Below are positions 42,897 through 52,692 of a stretch of 64,000 nt of DNA, piece by piece. The notes under the pieces were generated by a model. It did not search any database and was not told the origin of the DNA. It worked only from the letters and a program-made list of their open reading frames with translations. Both the position numbers and the translations under genes were made by a program. The stretch is from the NCBI GenBank assembly GCA_009911065.1, contig QXWR01000007.1, forward strand, positions 1-64,000, in the 5' to 3' direction. This stretch comes from Clostridiaceae bacterium. Its GTDB lineage: Bacteria > Bacillota > Clostridia > Lachnospirales > Lachnospiraceae. Numbering within the stretch: position 1 is the stretch's first letter; each line of letters starts with the position of its first letter.

Positions 42897-44213
42897 TCAT
42901 GGAAAAATCTTCATTAGATTAGCCACCTCTTCCTGAGTCGCCGCTTCCTGAAAAGAACTGTATGCATAAAAGCAATAGCCGGACACCTGACCGCTTTCCC
43001 GTCCTGCTTCCACCTGACGCTTCATAATATCATTATATCGAAGCCATTCCGGAATCTCATTATTATCTGCAGTTTGAGAACCAGCCTTATACATGGCAAG
43101 GCCCAAATACAGCCGCACATTTCCCTTATTCTTCATCCCAATCCAGGTTTGAAGATTATTGGAAAATGCAAAAGGCGCCGGATTTCCATTGGAAAGCTTC
43201 TGTTCAAATCCCCAGTAAATCTGAGGCATTATGTAATCCACATACCCTTCCTGGGACAGCCAGGTATCCACGTCCGCAAACAGCCGGACCTCACTTCGAA
43301 GATTGTCCACAAACCCTTCCGGACTGATTCCAAACTGCACCTGGGGTTTCGTCTCCTTGATGGTTTTGTATACTTGGCGAATCAGCCGATTCACATTCTC
43401 CCGACGCCAGTCGCTGATGCCAAGCAGACTTCCGGACGCGTCATATTCCGGCTTATCAAACCATTTCTCTGGATCTTCATTATTCACGTTGGGATAAAAA
43501 TAATCATCAAAATGGATTCCGTCCACATCATAATTCTGAACCACTTCCCTGACTCCTGCCACAATCCGCTCCTGCACTTGAGGGGAAGAAGGATTCAGAT
43601 AATATTCCCCGTTCTGTTTCAGAACAAAACGATCATTGGAAGAATCTCCATCTGCAAGCCACTGTTTTACAAAACTGGAATCTGACACCTGATCCCAGGA
43701 ATTTAAAAATCCCGTCACCCGAAAAGGATTAATCCAAGCATGGAACGCCAGTCCTCTCTGATGTGCAGCCGTCACAAAATAAGACAGCGGATCATATCCC
43801 GGATTCTGTCCCTGAACCCCAGTAATGAAGCGTGACCAAGGAAAATAAGCAGACGGATACATAGCGTCCGAATCCGCCCTCACATGGACAAAAACCGCGT
43901 TCATCCCCAGGTCCACACAGCGGTCCAGAATCTGGTTCACACCCTTCTCAAAGCCTGCCCGGTCTGCCGGCAGCTTCTCCCAATCCAAGTAAGAAATCCA
44001 CACGCCCCGAAGCTCCCCGGATGGTCCCGATCCCGGACCTGTCTGTCCCGGACCGACCCCACTTCTCCCCCCATCTCCCGGACCTGCAGCCCAGGCAGAC
44101 AAAACATGACTCATCACAAACATACACGCCAGCACAACTCCCAAAAATCTCCTGCTTGTCTGCCAGCTTCTCTTTCCATCTCTTTTGTCTCTGATTTTTG
44201 TTCTTTCAGACAT
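42897..44213 (-). CDS. Secreted GHL10/YngK-type glycoside hydrolase-like protein
   Basis: A signal peptide (hydrophobic LGVVLACMFVMSHVLSAWA, cleavage near AWA-A) and a Gly/Pro-rich linker precede a TIM-barrel family domain: ELRGVWISYLDWEKLPADR, MNAVFVHVRADSDAMYPS, LAFHAWINPFRV, DGIHFDDYFYPN and QFGISPEGFV. This is the PF02638 (GHL10, YngK) pattern, with the likely acidic residues in HFDDY. These proteins act outside the cell, probably on peptidoglycan or other glycans; the substrate is not known. The start has an AGGAGGGCAT site. The gene is 438 codons long. Confidence 0.85.
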   Translation of the reverse strand: MSERTKIRDKRDGKRSWQTSRRFLGVVLACMFVMSHVLSAWAAGPGDGGRSGVGPGQTGPGSGPSGELRGVWISYLDWEKLPADRAGFEKGVNQILDRCVDLGMNAVFVHVRADSDAMYPSAYFPWSRFITGVQGQNPGYDPLSYFVTAAHQRGLAFHAWINPFRVTGFLNSWDQVSDSSFVKQWLADGDSSNDRFVLKQNGEYYLNPSSPQVQERIVAGVREVVQNYDVDGIHFDDYFYPNVNNEDPEKWFDKPEYDASGSLLGISDWRRENVNRLIRQVYKTIKETKPQVQFGISPEGFVDNLRSEVRLFADVDTWLSQEGYVDYIMPQIYWGFEQKLSNGNPAPFAFSNNLQTWIGMKNKGNVRLYLGLAMYKAGSQTADNNEIPEWLRYNDIMKRQVEAGRESGQVSGYCFYAYSSFQEAATQEEVANLMKIFP

Positions 44214-44363
44214 ATGCCCTCCTGTCTATCCTGGTAATCAAAATCCATTCAAAGCTTAAAGCTCCAACAATCCCAGTTCTGTCCATATAAACCATACAAA
44301 AACCAGTATACCAAAACCATACAAAAAGGGCAACTCCTCACAATTTAATTTTTTCTGAACTTT

Positions 44364-45164
44364 TTATCTCTTCTTTTCATCAATCATCTCATACAGCTTA
44401 TTCAAAGCCTCCCGAATCCCTCCCACTTCATCAATCAGGCCCTCTTCCACTGCCTGCGTTCCCACCAGAACCGTTCCTAAATCTCTGGTAAGCATTTTTG
44501 TATTGTGCATGAGAGAGCGGACATGCTCATACTCCATTTTAGAATGATCGCTGATAAAACTTAAAATTCGATCCTGAATCATATTAAAATATTCATAAGT
44601 CTGGGCTGCGCCAATGACCATTCCTGTCATTCGAACCGGATGAATCATAATCGTGCCTGTAGGAACAATAAAGGAATAGTCTGTGGAAACCGATAAAGGA
44701 ACCCCAATGGAATGGCTTCCTCCCAAAACCAAAGATACCGTGGGCATAGTCAGAGAAGCAATCATCTCCGCAATCGCCAGCCCTGCATCCACATCCCCTC
44801 CTGAAGTGTTGAGAAGCACCAAAAGCCCGTCTACACTGTCATCATCCTCTAAAAATGCAAGCTTTGGCAAAACATGATCATATTTGGTGGCTTTTGCATT
44901 TCCTGACAGATTTTCATGTCCCTCAATCTCTCCAATAATGGAAAGAAGATGGATTTTACGCTTACCCTGATTTTTCTCCAGCGTCATCTGCCCATATTCC
45001 TGAAGTTTCTCATCTTCCCGCTGCTCCATGTCCTTTTCGTTTTTCTGCCCTTCTCCATTTCCCAAACGCCTTTTCTCTTTGCTGTTTTTTCCCTGTTCCT
45101 CCTCCTGATTCATTTCCCCATTCTCCTCTGCCATTTCCCCGTAATTTCGGTTATCATTTCTCAT
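44364..45164 (-). CDS. ClpP-fold protease, TepA/YmfB-like
   Basis: The C-terminal 190 residues have the ClpP/crotonase serine-protease fold: LLVLLNTSGGDVDAGLAIAEMI, the nucleophile region LVLGGSHSIGVPL, the histidine in TIMIHPVRMTG and the aspartate in TRDLGTVLVG. The N-terminal 80 residues are charged low-complexity sequence rich in E, N, K and Q. TepA-like proteins lack a Clp ATPase partner and have been linked to secretion and spore biology in Bacillus; the role here is inferred. I chose MRNDNRNYG, with AAAGGA nine bases upstream, over the longer frame at 45263, which has no site. Confidence 0.78.
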   Translation of the reverse strand: MRNDNRNYGEMAEENGEMNQEEEQGKNSKEKRRLGNGEGQKNEKDMEQREDEKLQEYGQMTLEKNQGKRKIHLLSIIGEIEGHENLSGNAKATKYDHVLPKLAFLEDDDSVDGLLVLLNTSGGDVDAGLAIAEMIASLTMPTVSLVLGGSHSIGVPLSVSTDYSFIVPTGTIMIHPVRMTGMVIGAAQTYEYFNMIQDRILSFISDHSKMEYEHVRSLMHNTKMLTRDLGTVLVGTQAVEEGLIDEVGGIREALNKLYEMIDEKKR

Positions 45165-45289
45165 TGATGTCATCCTTTCCCGATCTTTTCCTTCAGAGCA
45201 TGTTTCCGGCACTCTTTTTGCATCCTCTAGTATGTGCAGAAAATCGGGATTTATCATAACCATAAACTTTTCAGAAAAAAATTCAGAAA

Positions 45290-45316
45290 AAAAGCCCTGA
45301 CTTCATCAGGACTTTT
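45290..45316 (-). terminator. Terminator of the chemoreceptor gene
   Basis: On the minus strand AAAAGTCCTGA / TCAGGGCTTTTTTT forms an 11-bp stem (one mismatch) with a T run, 11 bases downstream of the chemoreceptor stop. Confidence 0.8.
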
Positions 45317-45326
45317 CCTCTGCTTC

Positions 45327-47492
45327 TTAAAATTCCACTGACCCGGATTTTTTAACTTTTGCATCTTTTCTAAGGGTAAACTGTCCAACCAGATTTCGAA
45401 GCACCTGAGCCTGACTGGAAAGTTCCTCGCTGGTTGCAGCGCTCTCTTCCGAAGTAGCCGAATTGGTATGTACCACGCTGGAAATCTGGTTCATCCCCAC
45501 AGTTACCTGTCCCAAAGAATGGGACTGATCTGCTGCTGCCACTGCAATCTGCTCCACAATTCCAGAAACGGTTCGCGTGCCCTCTACTACCTTCTGCAAA
45601 GAATCGGATGTCTCTTTTGCAATCTCCGTCCCTTTCTTCACTGCATTGACAGCGCCCTGAATCAGTTCGGATGTACTGTTGGAAGCCACGGCTGATTTGC
45701 TGGCAAGATTTCTCACCTCATCCGCCACCACAGCAAATCCCTTTCCTGCCTCTCCGGCTCTGGCTGCCTCCACCGCTGCATTCAAAGCCAAAATATTGGT
45801 CTGGAACGCAATATCCTCAATGGTTTTGATGATTTTGCCAATCTCAGCCGACTTCTTTCCAATCTCGTCCATAGCCTCCATCATATCATTCATCTGCTGG
45901 CTGCATATGGTAATTTCCTCCCCGGAAATTATGGTCTGATCTTTGGCCTTATCTGCATTGCCGGATGTCTCCTGAACCTGTTTTAAAATAGACTCAATGG
46001 TAGAAGCCAGCTCTTCCACAGAAGCCGCCTGCTCCACTGCTCCCTGAGACAACGCCTGGGCTCCGGAAGACATCTGGTCGCTTCCTGCAGACACCAGATC
46101 CGCAGAATTTTCAATCTGCGACAAAGTGCTGCTCAATCTGGTATTCATCCGTCTTATGGAGCTTAAAACTCCCTCATAAGCTCCCACATAGCTTTCCTCT
46201 GTCTTGGTTTTTACATCAAAATTTCCGTCCGCCATCTCTCCCAGCACATAGGTTATATCAGTAACAATCCGGTTTAAATTTGCAGTCATTCCCTCAAATG
46301 TCCGGGAAAGCACCCCGATCTCATCATCACCGGCTTCCTCAAAATGCACGTTCAAATTCCCTTCTGCAATACTCCTGGCCGCTTTCACGACCCCCTGTAC
46401 TGGTCCAAGCACTTTCCTTAATACCACAATAATCGTAAGAATAATCGCAGCAAGAGCAATCACAGAAATAAAAATCATCCAAAATTCTGTGGTTTTCACT
46501 GCCTTGTCAATATCACTGGTAGAAACTGCAGTCAGGGACCACCAGGTCTGGTTCGCTGCCCGGATTGGGGAAAAGAACCGGGTTACTTTCCTCCCATCCT
46601 CCCGGGTCGTCTCAACCTGAAACGCAATTCCCCTGGCCATTCCGCTTTTAATGGCAGCCAAATCCGACTGGTTCGGCGTAAATTCCTCAAGACTTTTGCC
46701 TATATCATTTTTATCTTCACTGTCATATATAATCTTTCCAGTATCATTATAAATAGTTGCATACATACTGGGATAGCTGGGTTTGGTCGTCTCCACCTTA
46801 TCAAAATTATCCACTTTAATGTCCGCCATAACCACCCCAAGCATCTCATTGTTGTGGATCACAGGACTGGCATAAGTAACCAGGGTATTCCCCTCATATT
46901 CATAAGGCTCTGTAACCACTGCCTGCCTGGTGCTTGCTGCAATCTGATAATAATCCTCCTTGGAATAAGTCTCATAGGCGCCGAAAGGAACAATATCCTG
47001 ATCCGCATTCCGCTCACTTACATAAAAAGCATAATCCTTCATGTGAGTCTGAAATTTATACGGCTCAAACATAACGCCCACACCTTCCAAATCTTCATTG
47101 TAGGAAGCGCTGCTTCGGGCGGTCTCCCGCAGATACACTTCATTGTCATAGCCAGCGGAAGTAAGCACCTCATCATAAATACTGCTTTGGCAGAGAGCCA
47201 TAGCCGCCGGATGGGTCGGTATTACATTCCAGGATGGGTTTTCGCTGGCCTTTTGAAAAGAATGTTCCAAAAAATACTGCATGTCCAAAGCAACCGACTC
47301 TGCTTCATCAAAGATTTGCTGAACTTGTAAGGCATTGGATTCTGAAATTTCATTCAGTTCACTGAATGTAGATGTTGAAATAGCCTTTTTTGACATGGCT
47401 ACTGTAATTCCGATCAAAAATATCAGAATGACTGTAAGAACACTTCCGATTGTCAACGCCAGCTTAGGCGCCAGTTTCATCTTCTTAAACAT
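45327..47492 (-). CDS. Methyl-accepting chemotaxis protein with dCache-type sensor
   Basis: The 721-residue receptor has an N-terminal transmembrane helix, a periplasm-facing (extracellular) sensor of about 300 residues containing Cache-like elements ([45 protein letters not shown]), a second transmembrane helix, a HAMP domain and the signalling hairpin tip [37 protein letters not shown] (quoted in parts in the protein near residue 590). The start MFKKMKLAP has a GGGAG site; the longer frame to 47531 does not. It signals to the flagellar switch through CheA/CheY. Confidence 0.9.
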   Translation of the reverse strand: MFKKMKLAPKLALTIGSVLTVILIFLIGITVAMSKKAISTSTFSELNEISESNALQVQQIFDEAESVALDMQYFLEHSFQKASENPSWNVIPTHPAAMALCQSSIYDEVLTSAGYDNEVYLRETARSSASYNEDLEGVGVMFEPYKFQTHMKDYAFYVSERNADQDIVPFGAYETYSKEDYYQIAASTRQAVVTEPYEYEGNTLVTYASPVIHNNEMLGVVMADIKVDNFDKVETTKPSYPSMYATIYNDTGKIIYDSEDKNDIGKSLEEFTPNQSDLAAIKSGMARGIAFQVETTREDGRKVTRFFSPIRAANQTWWSLTAVSTSDIDKAVKTTEFWMIFISVIALAAIILTIIVVLRKVLGPVQGVVKAARSIAEGNLNVHFEEAGDDEIGVLSRTFEGMTANLNRIVTDITYVLGEMADGNFDVKTKTEESYVGAYEGVLSSIRRMNTRLSSTLSQIENSADLVSAGSDQMSSGAQALSQGAVEQAASVEELASTIESILKQVQETSGNADKAKDQTIISGEEITICSQQMNDMMEAMDEIGKKSAEIGKIIKTIEDIAFQTNILALNAAVEAARAGEAGKGFAVVADEVRNLASKSAVASNSTSELIQGAVNAVKKGTEIAKETSDSLQKVVEGTRTVSGIVEQIAVAAADQSHSLGQVTVGMNQISSVVHTNSATSEESAATSEELSSQAQVLRNLVGQFTLRKDAKVKKSGSVEF

Positions 47493-47608
47493 AATTTCTC
47501 CCTCTTCCCTCACCCGCACATCTGACGTCATCCAAACCTGTTTTCTCTTTTGACAGTCAGGAATGTGCTAAAAAAATTAAACAAAAGTTGCCAAAAATCT
47601 CAAAAAAT

Positions 47609-47637
47609 AGTATAGCAAATTTTTACAAAAAAGACAA
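47609..47637 (-). promoter_or_regulatory. Promoter of the chemoreceptor gene
   Basis: On the minus strand TTGTCT and TATACT are separated by 17 bases, about 115 bases before the start codon. This is a vegetative-type promoter; I saw no clear SigD-type (TAAA-N15-GCCGATAA) box. Confidence 0.55.
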
Positions 47638-47748
47638 GGCAAATATTACCTTCTTTCAATAAAATAATGATAAAAGAATAACAAACTTTTAAAATCAATC
47701 AAAAAAATGCCAAAATATCTGATATAATCAGAAATCTTAGCATTTTTT

Positions 47749-47777
47749 AAAAAGGTTTGGAATCAATTCACCTTTTT
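47749..47777 (-). terminator. Hairpin downstream of the cell-wall-repeat gene
   Basis: AAAAAGGT pairs with ACCTTTTT around a 13-base loop, and the minus-strand reading ends in CCTTTTTAAAAAATG. It lies just downstream of the minus-strand stop at 47785. Confidence 0.6.
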
Positions 47778-47784
47778 CTATCCT

Positions 47785-48702
47785 TTACCACAAATCCAGT
47801 TCATCCTCGGTCAACACCCGGTCCACCTGAGCTTTTATATTCTCCTCAGTCGCTGGAAGATACCCGGTTAAAACCGTGTTCCCCCGCTCTTTTAATGCTT
47901 CTGCCATATATTCCTCCCAGCCCTCCCGGTCTTCCACATGTCCGTTGACCCGGTATTCGGCGCTGCCCCAATCATCCTTCTCAATGACAAACGTCCATAT
48001 ATTCTTAAACTGCACCTCCTGATCTGCCATCTGGAACAGACGCATGTCCCCGTTAGCCTCCACCAGCTCCAGCCACACCGTCTCTCCTTCCGGCCCTGCA
48101 TACACATTACTCCGGGCTGCTCCTGTCTCTGGCTCGTCAAACTCTGCCGAAAGCAAGAACTTTCCCTCCTCCTGATTCCAAATGGAAATCTGCACCAGGC
48201 TTTTTCTCTCCTCAGTCCCTTCCATGACCACCAAATCCGAATAGCCATCCAAATTCAAATCCGAAAGAACAAAATAAAACTGCTGCGGCTCCAATCCATC
48301 GGACTGCTTATTGGTTTTCTTCTTCTTTGTCCCTTTCTTAATCTCCGACTTTACCGCTTTCCGGTATTTATCATAAGCCTCAATCTGCGTCCCTTCTGGA
48401 CCCACATAACGATCATCCTTGGAAAAGGTGTTGAAACACATGGCTCCATCCTCGCCCATATAGTACTTCTTCCCGTCATCCTCATTTGTCACCCATCCAG
48501 TCTTCATTCTCCCGTTTTTATCCAGATAATAAATCTTTCCGTTATCCTCAATCCACTCATCTTCCACTGGATTTCCCGGAGAAGTGCAGTAAGTCCAGTA
48601 CTTTCCATTCTCTGACAGCTCCCATTCCCCGGCTGACGCCGGAAAAGCTCCTGCCATCATCCATGCCAGACTTCCCAATACTAACGCTGCCCGCTTGTTC
48701 AC
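47785..48702 (-). CDS. Secreted protein with cell-wall-binding repeats and a VCBS-like segment
   Basis: A signal peptide (ALVLGSLAWMMAGAFPASAG) is followed by about three choline-binding-type repeats with conserved W, Y and G: GKYWTYCTSPGNPVEDEW, NGKIYYLDKNGRMKTGWV and GKKYYMGEDGAMCFNTF. A Lys/Thr-rich linker comes next, then a calcium-binding-like DLNLDGYSDLVVMEG segment (VCBS/dockerin-like D-x-N-x-D-G). It is probably cell-wall attached. The start codon is GTG with GGAGG eight bases upstream. Function unknown. The gene is 305 codons and stands alone. Confidence 0.78.
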   Translation of the reverse strand: MNKRAALVLGSLAWMMAGAFPASAGEWELSENGKYWTYCTSPGNPVEDEWIEDNGKIYYLDKNGRMKTGWVTNEDDGKKYYMGEDGAMCFNTFSKDDRYVGPEGTQIEAYDKYRKAVKSEIKKGTKKKKTNKQSDGLEPQQFYFVLSDLNLDGYSDLVVMEGTEERKSLVQISIWNQEEGKFLLSAEFDEPETGAARSNVYAGPEGETVWLELVEANGDMRLFQMADQEVQFKNIWTFVIEKDDWGSAEYRVNGHVEDREGWEEYMAEALKERGNTVLTGYLPATEENIKAQVDRVLTEDELDLW

Positions 48703-48903
48703 TGTCCTGTCCTCCTGTTTTCTTATTTTCCTGTTTTCTTGTTTTCCTATCTTTCATTTACATTTCTTTTTCATCTATAATTCAGCCTTATTTCTAATTA
48801 TAAACCACATTCCCCTGGTTGTTGTATAATTTATCATAAACCATTTTCTGCTGCATTTCAACGCCTTTTCCCAAGTCGTAAGTTTTAGTAAGAAAAACGC
48901 AAG

Positions 48904-48948
48904 AATCCGGCAAAACACGTCCTCCAACAGGACGCATCTCACCGGATT
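48904..48948 (-). terminator. Terminator of the flagellar-chemotaxis operon
   Basis: AATCCGG / CCGGATT forms an outer stem and CGTCCT / AGGACG an inner stem; on the minus strand they are followed by TTTTTC. It begins 12 bases after the cheV stop and closes the long minus-strand operon. Confidence 0.8.
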
Positions 48949-48959
48949 TATTCTTCTTT

Positions 48960-49907
48960 TTATTCTTCGGTCTTTGCCAGATTCTCATGAAAACGCTCCA
49001 GCAGTTTATCAATCACATGAACCAGATTGCCGATCTCTGGCTTGGTCAGCTGCTCGTCTGCTCCCAAAGTGGACCCTTTAATCCGCATCTGATCGTCAAT
49101 CAGAGAGGAGAAGATCACCACTGGCAATAACTTCAGACGCGGGTCATCCTTCACCAATTTCGTAAGCCGGTGTCCATCCATCTTCGGCATCTCAATATCC
49201 GTGATAATCAAATTCACCTTGTCATACAAATCGGAATCATGGCGAATGGACTCCAAATAATCCCAGGCTTCCTGACCATTGTTAAAGTTTGTTACATTGG
49301 TAAATCCTGCCCGCTGCAAAGCCTCATCAATCATCTTCTGCAGCAAAATGGAATCCTCTGCAATCACCAAAGGTTTGTCACAGATCGAACGGTCGCCCAT
49401 CTGATCCACCTCAGATAACTGGATGGTTGTCTCAGGGGCAATCTCTGCCACAATCTTCTCAAAGTCAAGAATCGTCACCAATTCTCCCGCACACTGCGCA
49501 ATACCTGTGGCCACGCCTTCTTCCCCATGGCTTAACGTCTTATCCGGTTTCTGAATATCATTCCAGGAAATCCGGCTGATTCCCTCAATGCTCTGCACCC
49601 GGAAAGCCACTGTCATCTTGTTAAAATTCGTCACAATAAACAAATCTCTGGGCTTGTGCTCCAGACACTCATCTGTGAGATAAAAACCAAGGTCAATCAC
49701 CGTAATCAAAGTATCTCTGGGTTTGAAAATACCTTCTACGGCAGGATGAGCATGAGGCATGGCTTTTACCTTCTCCGCCATCATGATTTCCTTTACCTTC
49801 GCCACATTGATCCCATAAAATTCACCTTGAATAGTAAATTTCATAATCTCAATCTCATTGGTCCCCGATTCCAGTAAGATACCTTCTTTTTCTTTTTCCA
49901 CCTTCAT
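48960..49907 (-). CDS. cheV: CheV, CheW-receiver coupling protein
   Basis: Residues 15-160 form a CheW domain (IMKFTIQGEFYGINVAKVKEI, DTLITVIDLGFYL). Residues 180-310 form a receiver domain with acidic pocket (LVIAEDSILLQKM), phosphorylated Asp in LIITDIEMPKMDGH and the K in LTKPE. CheV links receptors to CheA and tunes adaptation by its phosphorylation. At 315 residues it is the usual size. It is the last gene of the flagellar operon, directly after cheD. Confidence 0.92.
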   Translation of the reverse strand: MKVEKEKEGILLESGTNEIEIMKFTIQGEFYGINVAKVKEIMMAEKVKAMPHAHPAVEGIFKPRDTLITVIDLGFYLTDECLEHKPRDLFIVTNFNKMTVAFRVQSIEGISRISWNDIQKPDKTLSHGEEGVATGIAQCAGELVTILDFEKIVAEIAPETTIQLSEVDQMGDRSICDKPLVIAEDSILLQKMIDEALQRAGFTNVTNFNNGQEAWDYLESIRHDSDLYDKVNLIITDIEMPKMDGHRLTKLVKDDPRLKLLPVVIFSSLIDDQMRIKGSTLGADEQLTKPEIGNLVHVIDKLLERFHENLAKTEE

Positions 49908-49928
49908 ACTCTCCTCTCTGTTAAAACA

Positions 49929-50414
49929 TTACAGATGTTTCTCTGGTCTTCCCACCGTCCGGATAATCACATCTCCGGTAGCAACATCCAGAAGCATTGT
50001 CCGGGCATAAGCCCCGCCGGTATCTTCCGACGTAATGCGCATCCTCTCCTCCATCAAAACCTTCTTTACCATTGCCGCATTTCTCTGGCCGATGTTCCCA
50101 AAATCCATATTTCCCTTAATGTCGAACATCTTGGCCCCTCCTGCAATCTTTACGATGGTTCTGCTCTTCACCATGCCAAAAGCCGAAAGCTTACGGATCA
50201 TCTCCCGAATGCCGCTGTCCGCATATTTAAACACCCTCGGATCATTTGGGTCGGTTTTGTTTGGCAGCATAACATGCAGCAGGCTGCCCAGCTTCAAGAC
50301 TGGATCGTAAAAGGTAATCCCGATGCAGGAACCAAGGGCGTATGTAATCACAGTACCGCTTCCCCTGGTAAACTTCATATCACCGATCCCTACTTTTAAG
50401 TCTTTTTCCGCCAT
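49929..50414 (-). CDS. cheD: CheD, chemoreceptor glutamine deamidase
   Basis: The protein has the catalytic cysteine in YALGSCIGITFYD and the histidine in LLHVMLPN, with IKIAGGAKMFD-like sequence (VKIAGGAKMFD) in the middle. CheD deamidates receptor glutamines and binds CheC. I chose the ATG at 50414 because it overlaps the cheC stop as TGATG with GGAG seven bases upstream; a GTG one codon earlier is closer to that site. It is 161 residues long, typical of the family. Confidence 0.93.
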   Translation of the reverse strand: MAEKDLKVGIGDMKFTRGSGTVITYALGSCIGITFYDPVLKLGSLLHVMLPNKTDPNDPRVFKYADSGIREMIRKLSAFGMVKSRTIVKIAGGAKMFDIKGNMDFGNIGQRNAAMVKKVLMEERMRITSEDTGGAYARTMLLDVATGDVIIRTVGRPEKHL

Positions 50415-51034
50415 CACAAAACTCCTAATTTCTCTAAGATGCTGTTAAGGGACGCAATATCCGGAAGCATCAGCAGCCCGTCGGAGAATTTGGTTCCCTC
50501 AATAATAAATTCCGCATTGATATACATCAGTTTATCGGTCTCATAACCATACTCTGCAATGGGTACTGTCAAAATTCCTCCCAGCATATTTATCGTAGAA
50601 CTGGGTACCGACAAATCAATCTCCACTCCCACCAGCTGGGTAAATGCGTTCACATAGGAACAGATGATAATATTTCCCACTTCCTCCAAAGCGGAATAGG
50701 CCAGTTCATCCATCTCCTCAAAAGACTGGTAACTTCTGCCAATCAGCCTCTCAAGAACTTCGTTGGCCAAATCCATCTTAAAGATAAACAACATCAGTCC
50801 ATTGATCTCATTGGACATCTGAACCAATGTGGCCACCACCAGCTCCTCAATATTTCCAATCTGATTTACCGTCTCCTCATATCCCAGAACGCTTACCTCC
50901 GGAATGGAAATTCTTACTTCTTTCTGCAGAAGCTTTGACAAAGCGGTTGCAGCATGGCTGGTGCCAATGCTGCTGATCTCTTTCATCACATCCAGTTCCT
51001 GAAGATTCATATCCTCATAGCTTTTCAGTTTCAT
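50414..51034 (-). CDS. cheC: CheC-type CheY-P phosphatase with one degenerate site
   Basis: The 206-residue protein has two CheC/FliY/CheX repeats. The second matches (D/S)-x3-E-x2-N: S114, E118 and N121 in SALEEVGNI. The first has D15 and E19 but S22 instead of the asparagine (DVMKEISSIGTSHA). Both are usually intact in well-studied CheC, so only one site is probably active. CheC dephosphorylates CheY-P and partners CheD, whose gene overlaps it. It is preceded by AGGAGG, thirteen bases from the start. Confidence 0.9.
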   Translation of the reverse strand: MKLKSYEDMNLQELDVMKEISSIGTSHAATALSKLLQKEVRISIPEVSVLGYEETVNQIGNIEELVVATLVQMSNEINGLMLFIFKMDLANEVLERLIGRSYQSFEEMDELAYSALEEVGNIIICSYVNAFTQLVGVEIDLSVPSSTINMLGGILTVPIAEYGYETDKLMYINAEFIIEGTKFSDGLLMLPDIASLNSILEKLGVL

Positions 51035-51065
51035 TGATTTCTTCTGGCCTCCTATCTGTTATGGG

Positions 51066-51854
51066 TTATCCTCTCAGGGTATTGATCGTGGACTCAACTT
51101 CATCCGATGTAGTTACCATCTTGAGCGCAAAGGAATATGCACGCTGACACTCAATAAGCTTCACCATCTCCTTTGAGAGATCTGTTCCAGAACGTTCCAA
51201 TGCATGAGATACAATCTTCGGATTCTCCACAAGAATCGGCTCCATTCCCTCCGGAGGCGCATATTCATTATCCCCAACGCTCATCAGACGGCTGGGATTT
51301 GCAAATGTATAGAGAGCCAGACGGGGAGCATCCTCGTCTTCTTCCTCATCCTCCTCGTCTTCTTCCTCCGGTTCATAGTCTTCTTCCATAGAAGCCCGAA
51401 GTTTCTCAATATCTGGCACCTCCGCCTGGAGAGGTTCTCCATTCTGGTCCAGCACCAGCTTCCCCGTGGCGGTCGTCAAATAATACCCTTCTTCCCGCTC
51501 TCCCCGGTGAAAACTTCCGCTTCTTGTATAGGTAATCTGCCCTGTGGCCGGGTCCTGCACCATAAAAAATGCGTTCTCCTGGGCAATGGCAAAATCACAA
51601 TCACTGTTGGTCGCTGCCATAGCTGCCACATCAAATCCTGTGTACGTTCTCTGCATCCGCACGCCATTCCCGGACATCAGCTCGGTCACAGCTTCCTCCG
51701 AATCGTTCAGATTGTAGTTGAGAAGATCCGAAAATGCAGCGTTTTTGGGCTTATAGCCATCGTTGTTAATGTTGGCCAGATTGTTGGCAATTACGGACAT
51801 TTTTGCCATACATCCTCCGGCTCCCAAAGCGCCTGTATAAAATGACTGATACAT
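51066..51854 (-). CDS. Flagellar rod/hook-basal-body protein, FlgG/FlhP-like, with acidic insertion
   Basis: The N-terminal rod-family motif MYQSFYTGALGAGGCMAKMSVIANNLANINNDGYKP (seen here in the first 36 residues) and the C-terminal ERSGTDLSKEMVKLIECQRAYSFALKMV helix are typical of FlgF/FlgG/FlgE-type axial proteins. A stretch of about 20 mostly acidic residues (EDYEPEEEDEEDEEEDED) sits at about residues 155-175, in the variable region. The gene is second in a pair with another rod protein, corresponding to flhO-flhP in Bacillus. The start has AGGAGG. Confidence 0.85.
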   Translation of the reverse strand: MYQSFYTGALGAGGCMAKMSVIANNLANINNDGYKPKNAAFSDLLNYNLNDSEEAVTELMSGNGVRMQRTYTGFDVAAMAATNSDCDFAIAQENAFFMVQDPATGQITYTRSGSFHRGEREEGYYLTTATGKLVLDQNGEPLQAEVPDIEKLRASMEEDYEPEEEDEEDEEEDEDAPRLALYTFANPSRLMSVGDNEYAPPEGMEPILVENPKIVSHALERSGTDLSKEMVKLIECQRAYSFALKMVTTSDEVESTINTLRG

Positions 51855-51868
51855 TATATCCTTCCTCC

Positions 51869-52660
51869 TTACAATCTTCCTACATCCGTAGCAGCCTTAC
51901 TCATAATCTGGTCATACATTTTCAGTACCTGGGCAGCGCTCTGTAATGCCCTCTGAGAAGACATCATGGAAACCATCTCTTCCATCATATCCACATTGGA
52001 CTTTTCCAGCATCTTCCACATCACAGCAGGCTGTTCTACATTCTGTGGTTCCTGTCCCGTAGAAAACACGCCGTAATCTTCCTTGTGCAGCTGCTCATAA
52101 TCCTCAAAATCCACAACCCGCAGTCTTCCAAGCTGACGAACCTCTGTGGTAGTCTCTCCCTCTTCTCCGCCGCCGCTTACCTCCGCGACACTGATATTGC
52201 CAACACTGTCCACTGTGAAATTCTCATTGTCAATCCGAATCGGCTGGCCGTCGGTTCCCTGAACTCTTCCCACTCCGTTCAATGCAAGGTATCCTTCATT
52301 GTCCACATGAAAAGAACCATTTCGGGTGTACCGCACTCCTGCGGGAGTATCAATACAGAAAAATCCCCGGTCTGCCATGGCAAAATCAAGAATCCCATCG
52401 GTCATGTCAAAACCGCCCTGTTCATAATTTACATAAGTCCGGTCCGCCGCACGAATTTTAGAAGTGGTGGCCAAAGGCTGCGCATCTTCTTTATACCGCT
52501 TTCCGGTCCGGTAAAGCATCTCCTCCTGAAATGTGGTGCTGACCATCTTATCTCTCTTATAACCAGCTGTCTGCACATTTGCCATATTGTTACTAATGAC
52601 ATTCAAATTTCTGCTTTGCGTCAACATACCAGATGTAAGATTGTAAAATCCCTGATACAT
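51869..52660 (-). CDS. Flagellar distal rod/hook-basal-body protein, FlgF/FlgG (FlhO-like)
   Basis: The protein begins MYQGFYNLTSGMLTQSRNLNVISNNMANVQTAGYKR (in its first 36 residues, with NNMANVQTAGYK the family signature) and ends with the EKSNVDMMEEMVSMMSSQRALQSAAQVLKMYD helix, both needed for axial polymerisation. At 264 residues it fits FlgG. The ATG at 52660 lies eight bases after GGAGG; the in-frame TTG just upstream is less likely. It follows sigD and precedes the second rod gene. Confidence 0.88.
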   Translation of the reverse strand: MYQGFYNLTSGMLTQSRNLNVISNNMANVQTAGYKRDKMVSTTFQEEMLYRTGKRYKEDAQPLATTSKIRAADRTYVNYEQGGFDMTDGILDFAMADRGFFCIDTPAGVRYTRNGSFHVDNEGYLALNGVGRVQGTDGQPIRIDNENFTVDSVGNISVAEVSGGGEEGETTTEVRQLGRLRVVDFEDYEQLHKEDYGVFSTGQEPQNVEQPAVMWKMLEKSNVDMMEEMVSMMSSQRALQSAAQVLKMYDQIMSKAATDVGRL

Positions 52661-52692
52661 GCCCAATTCCTCCTTTCGGCGTATCCGCCCTG

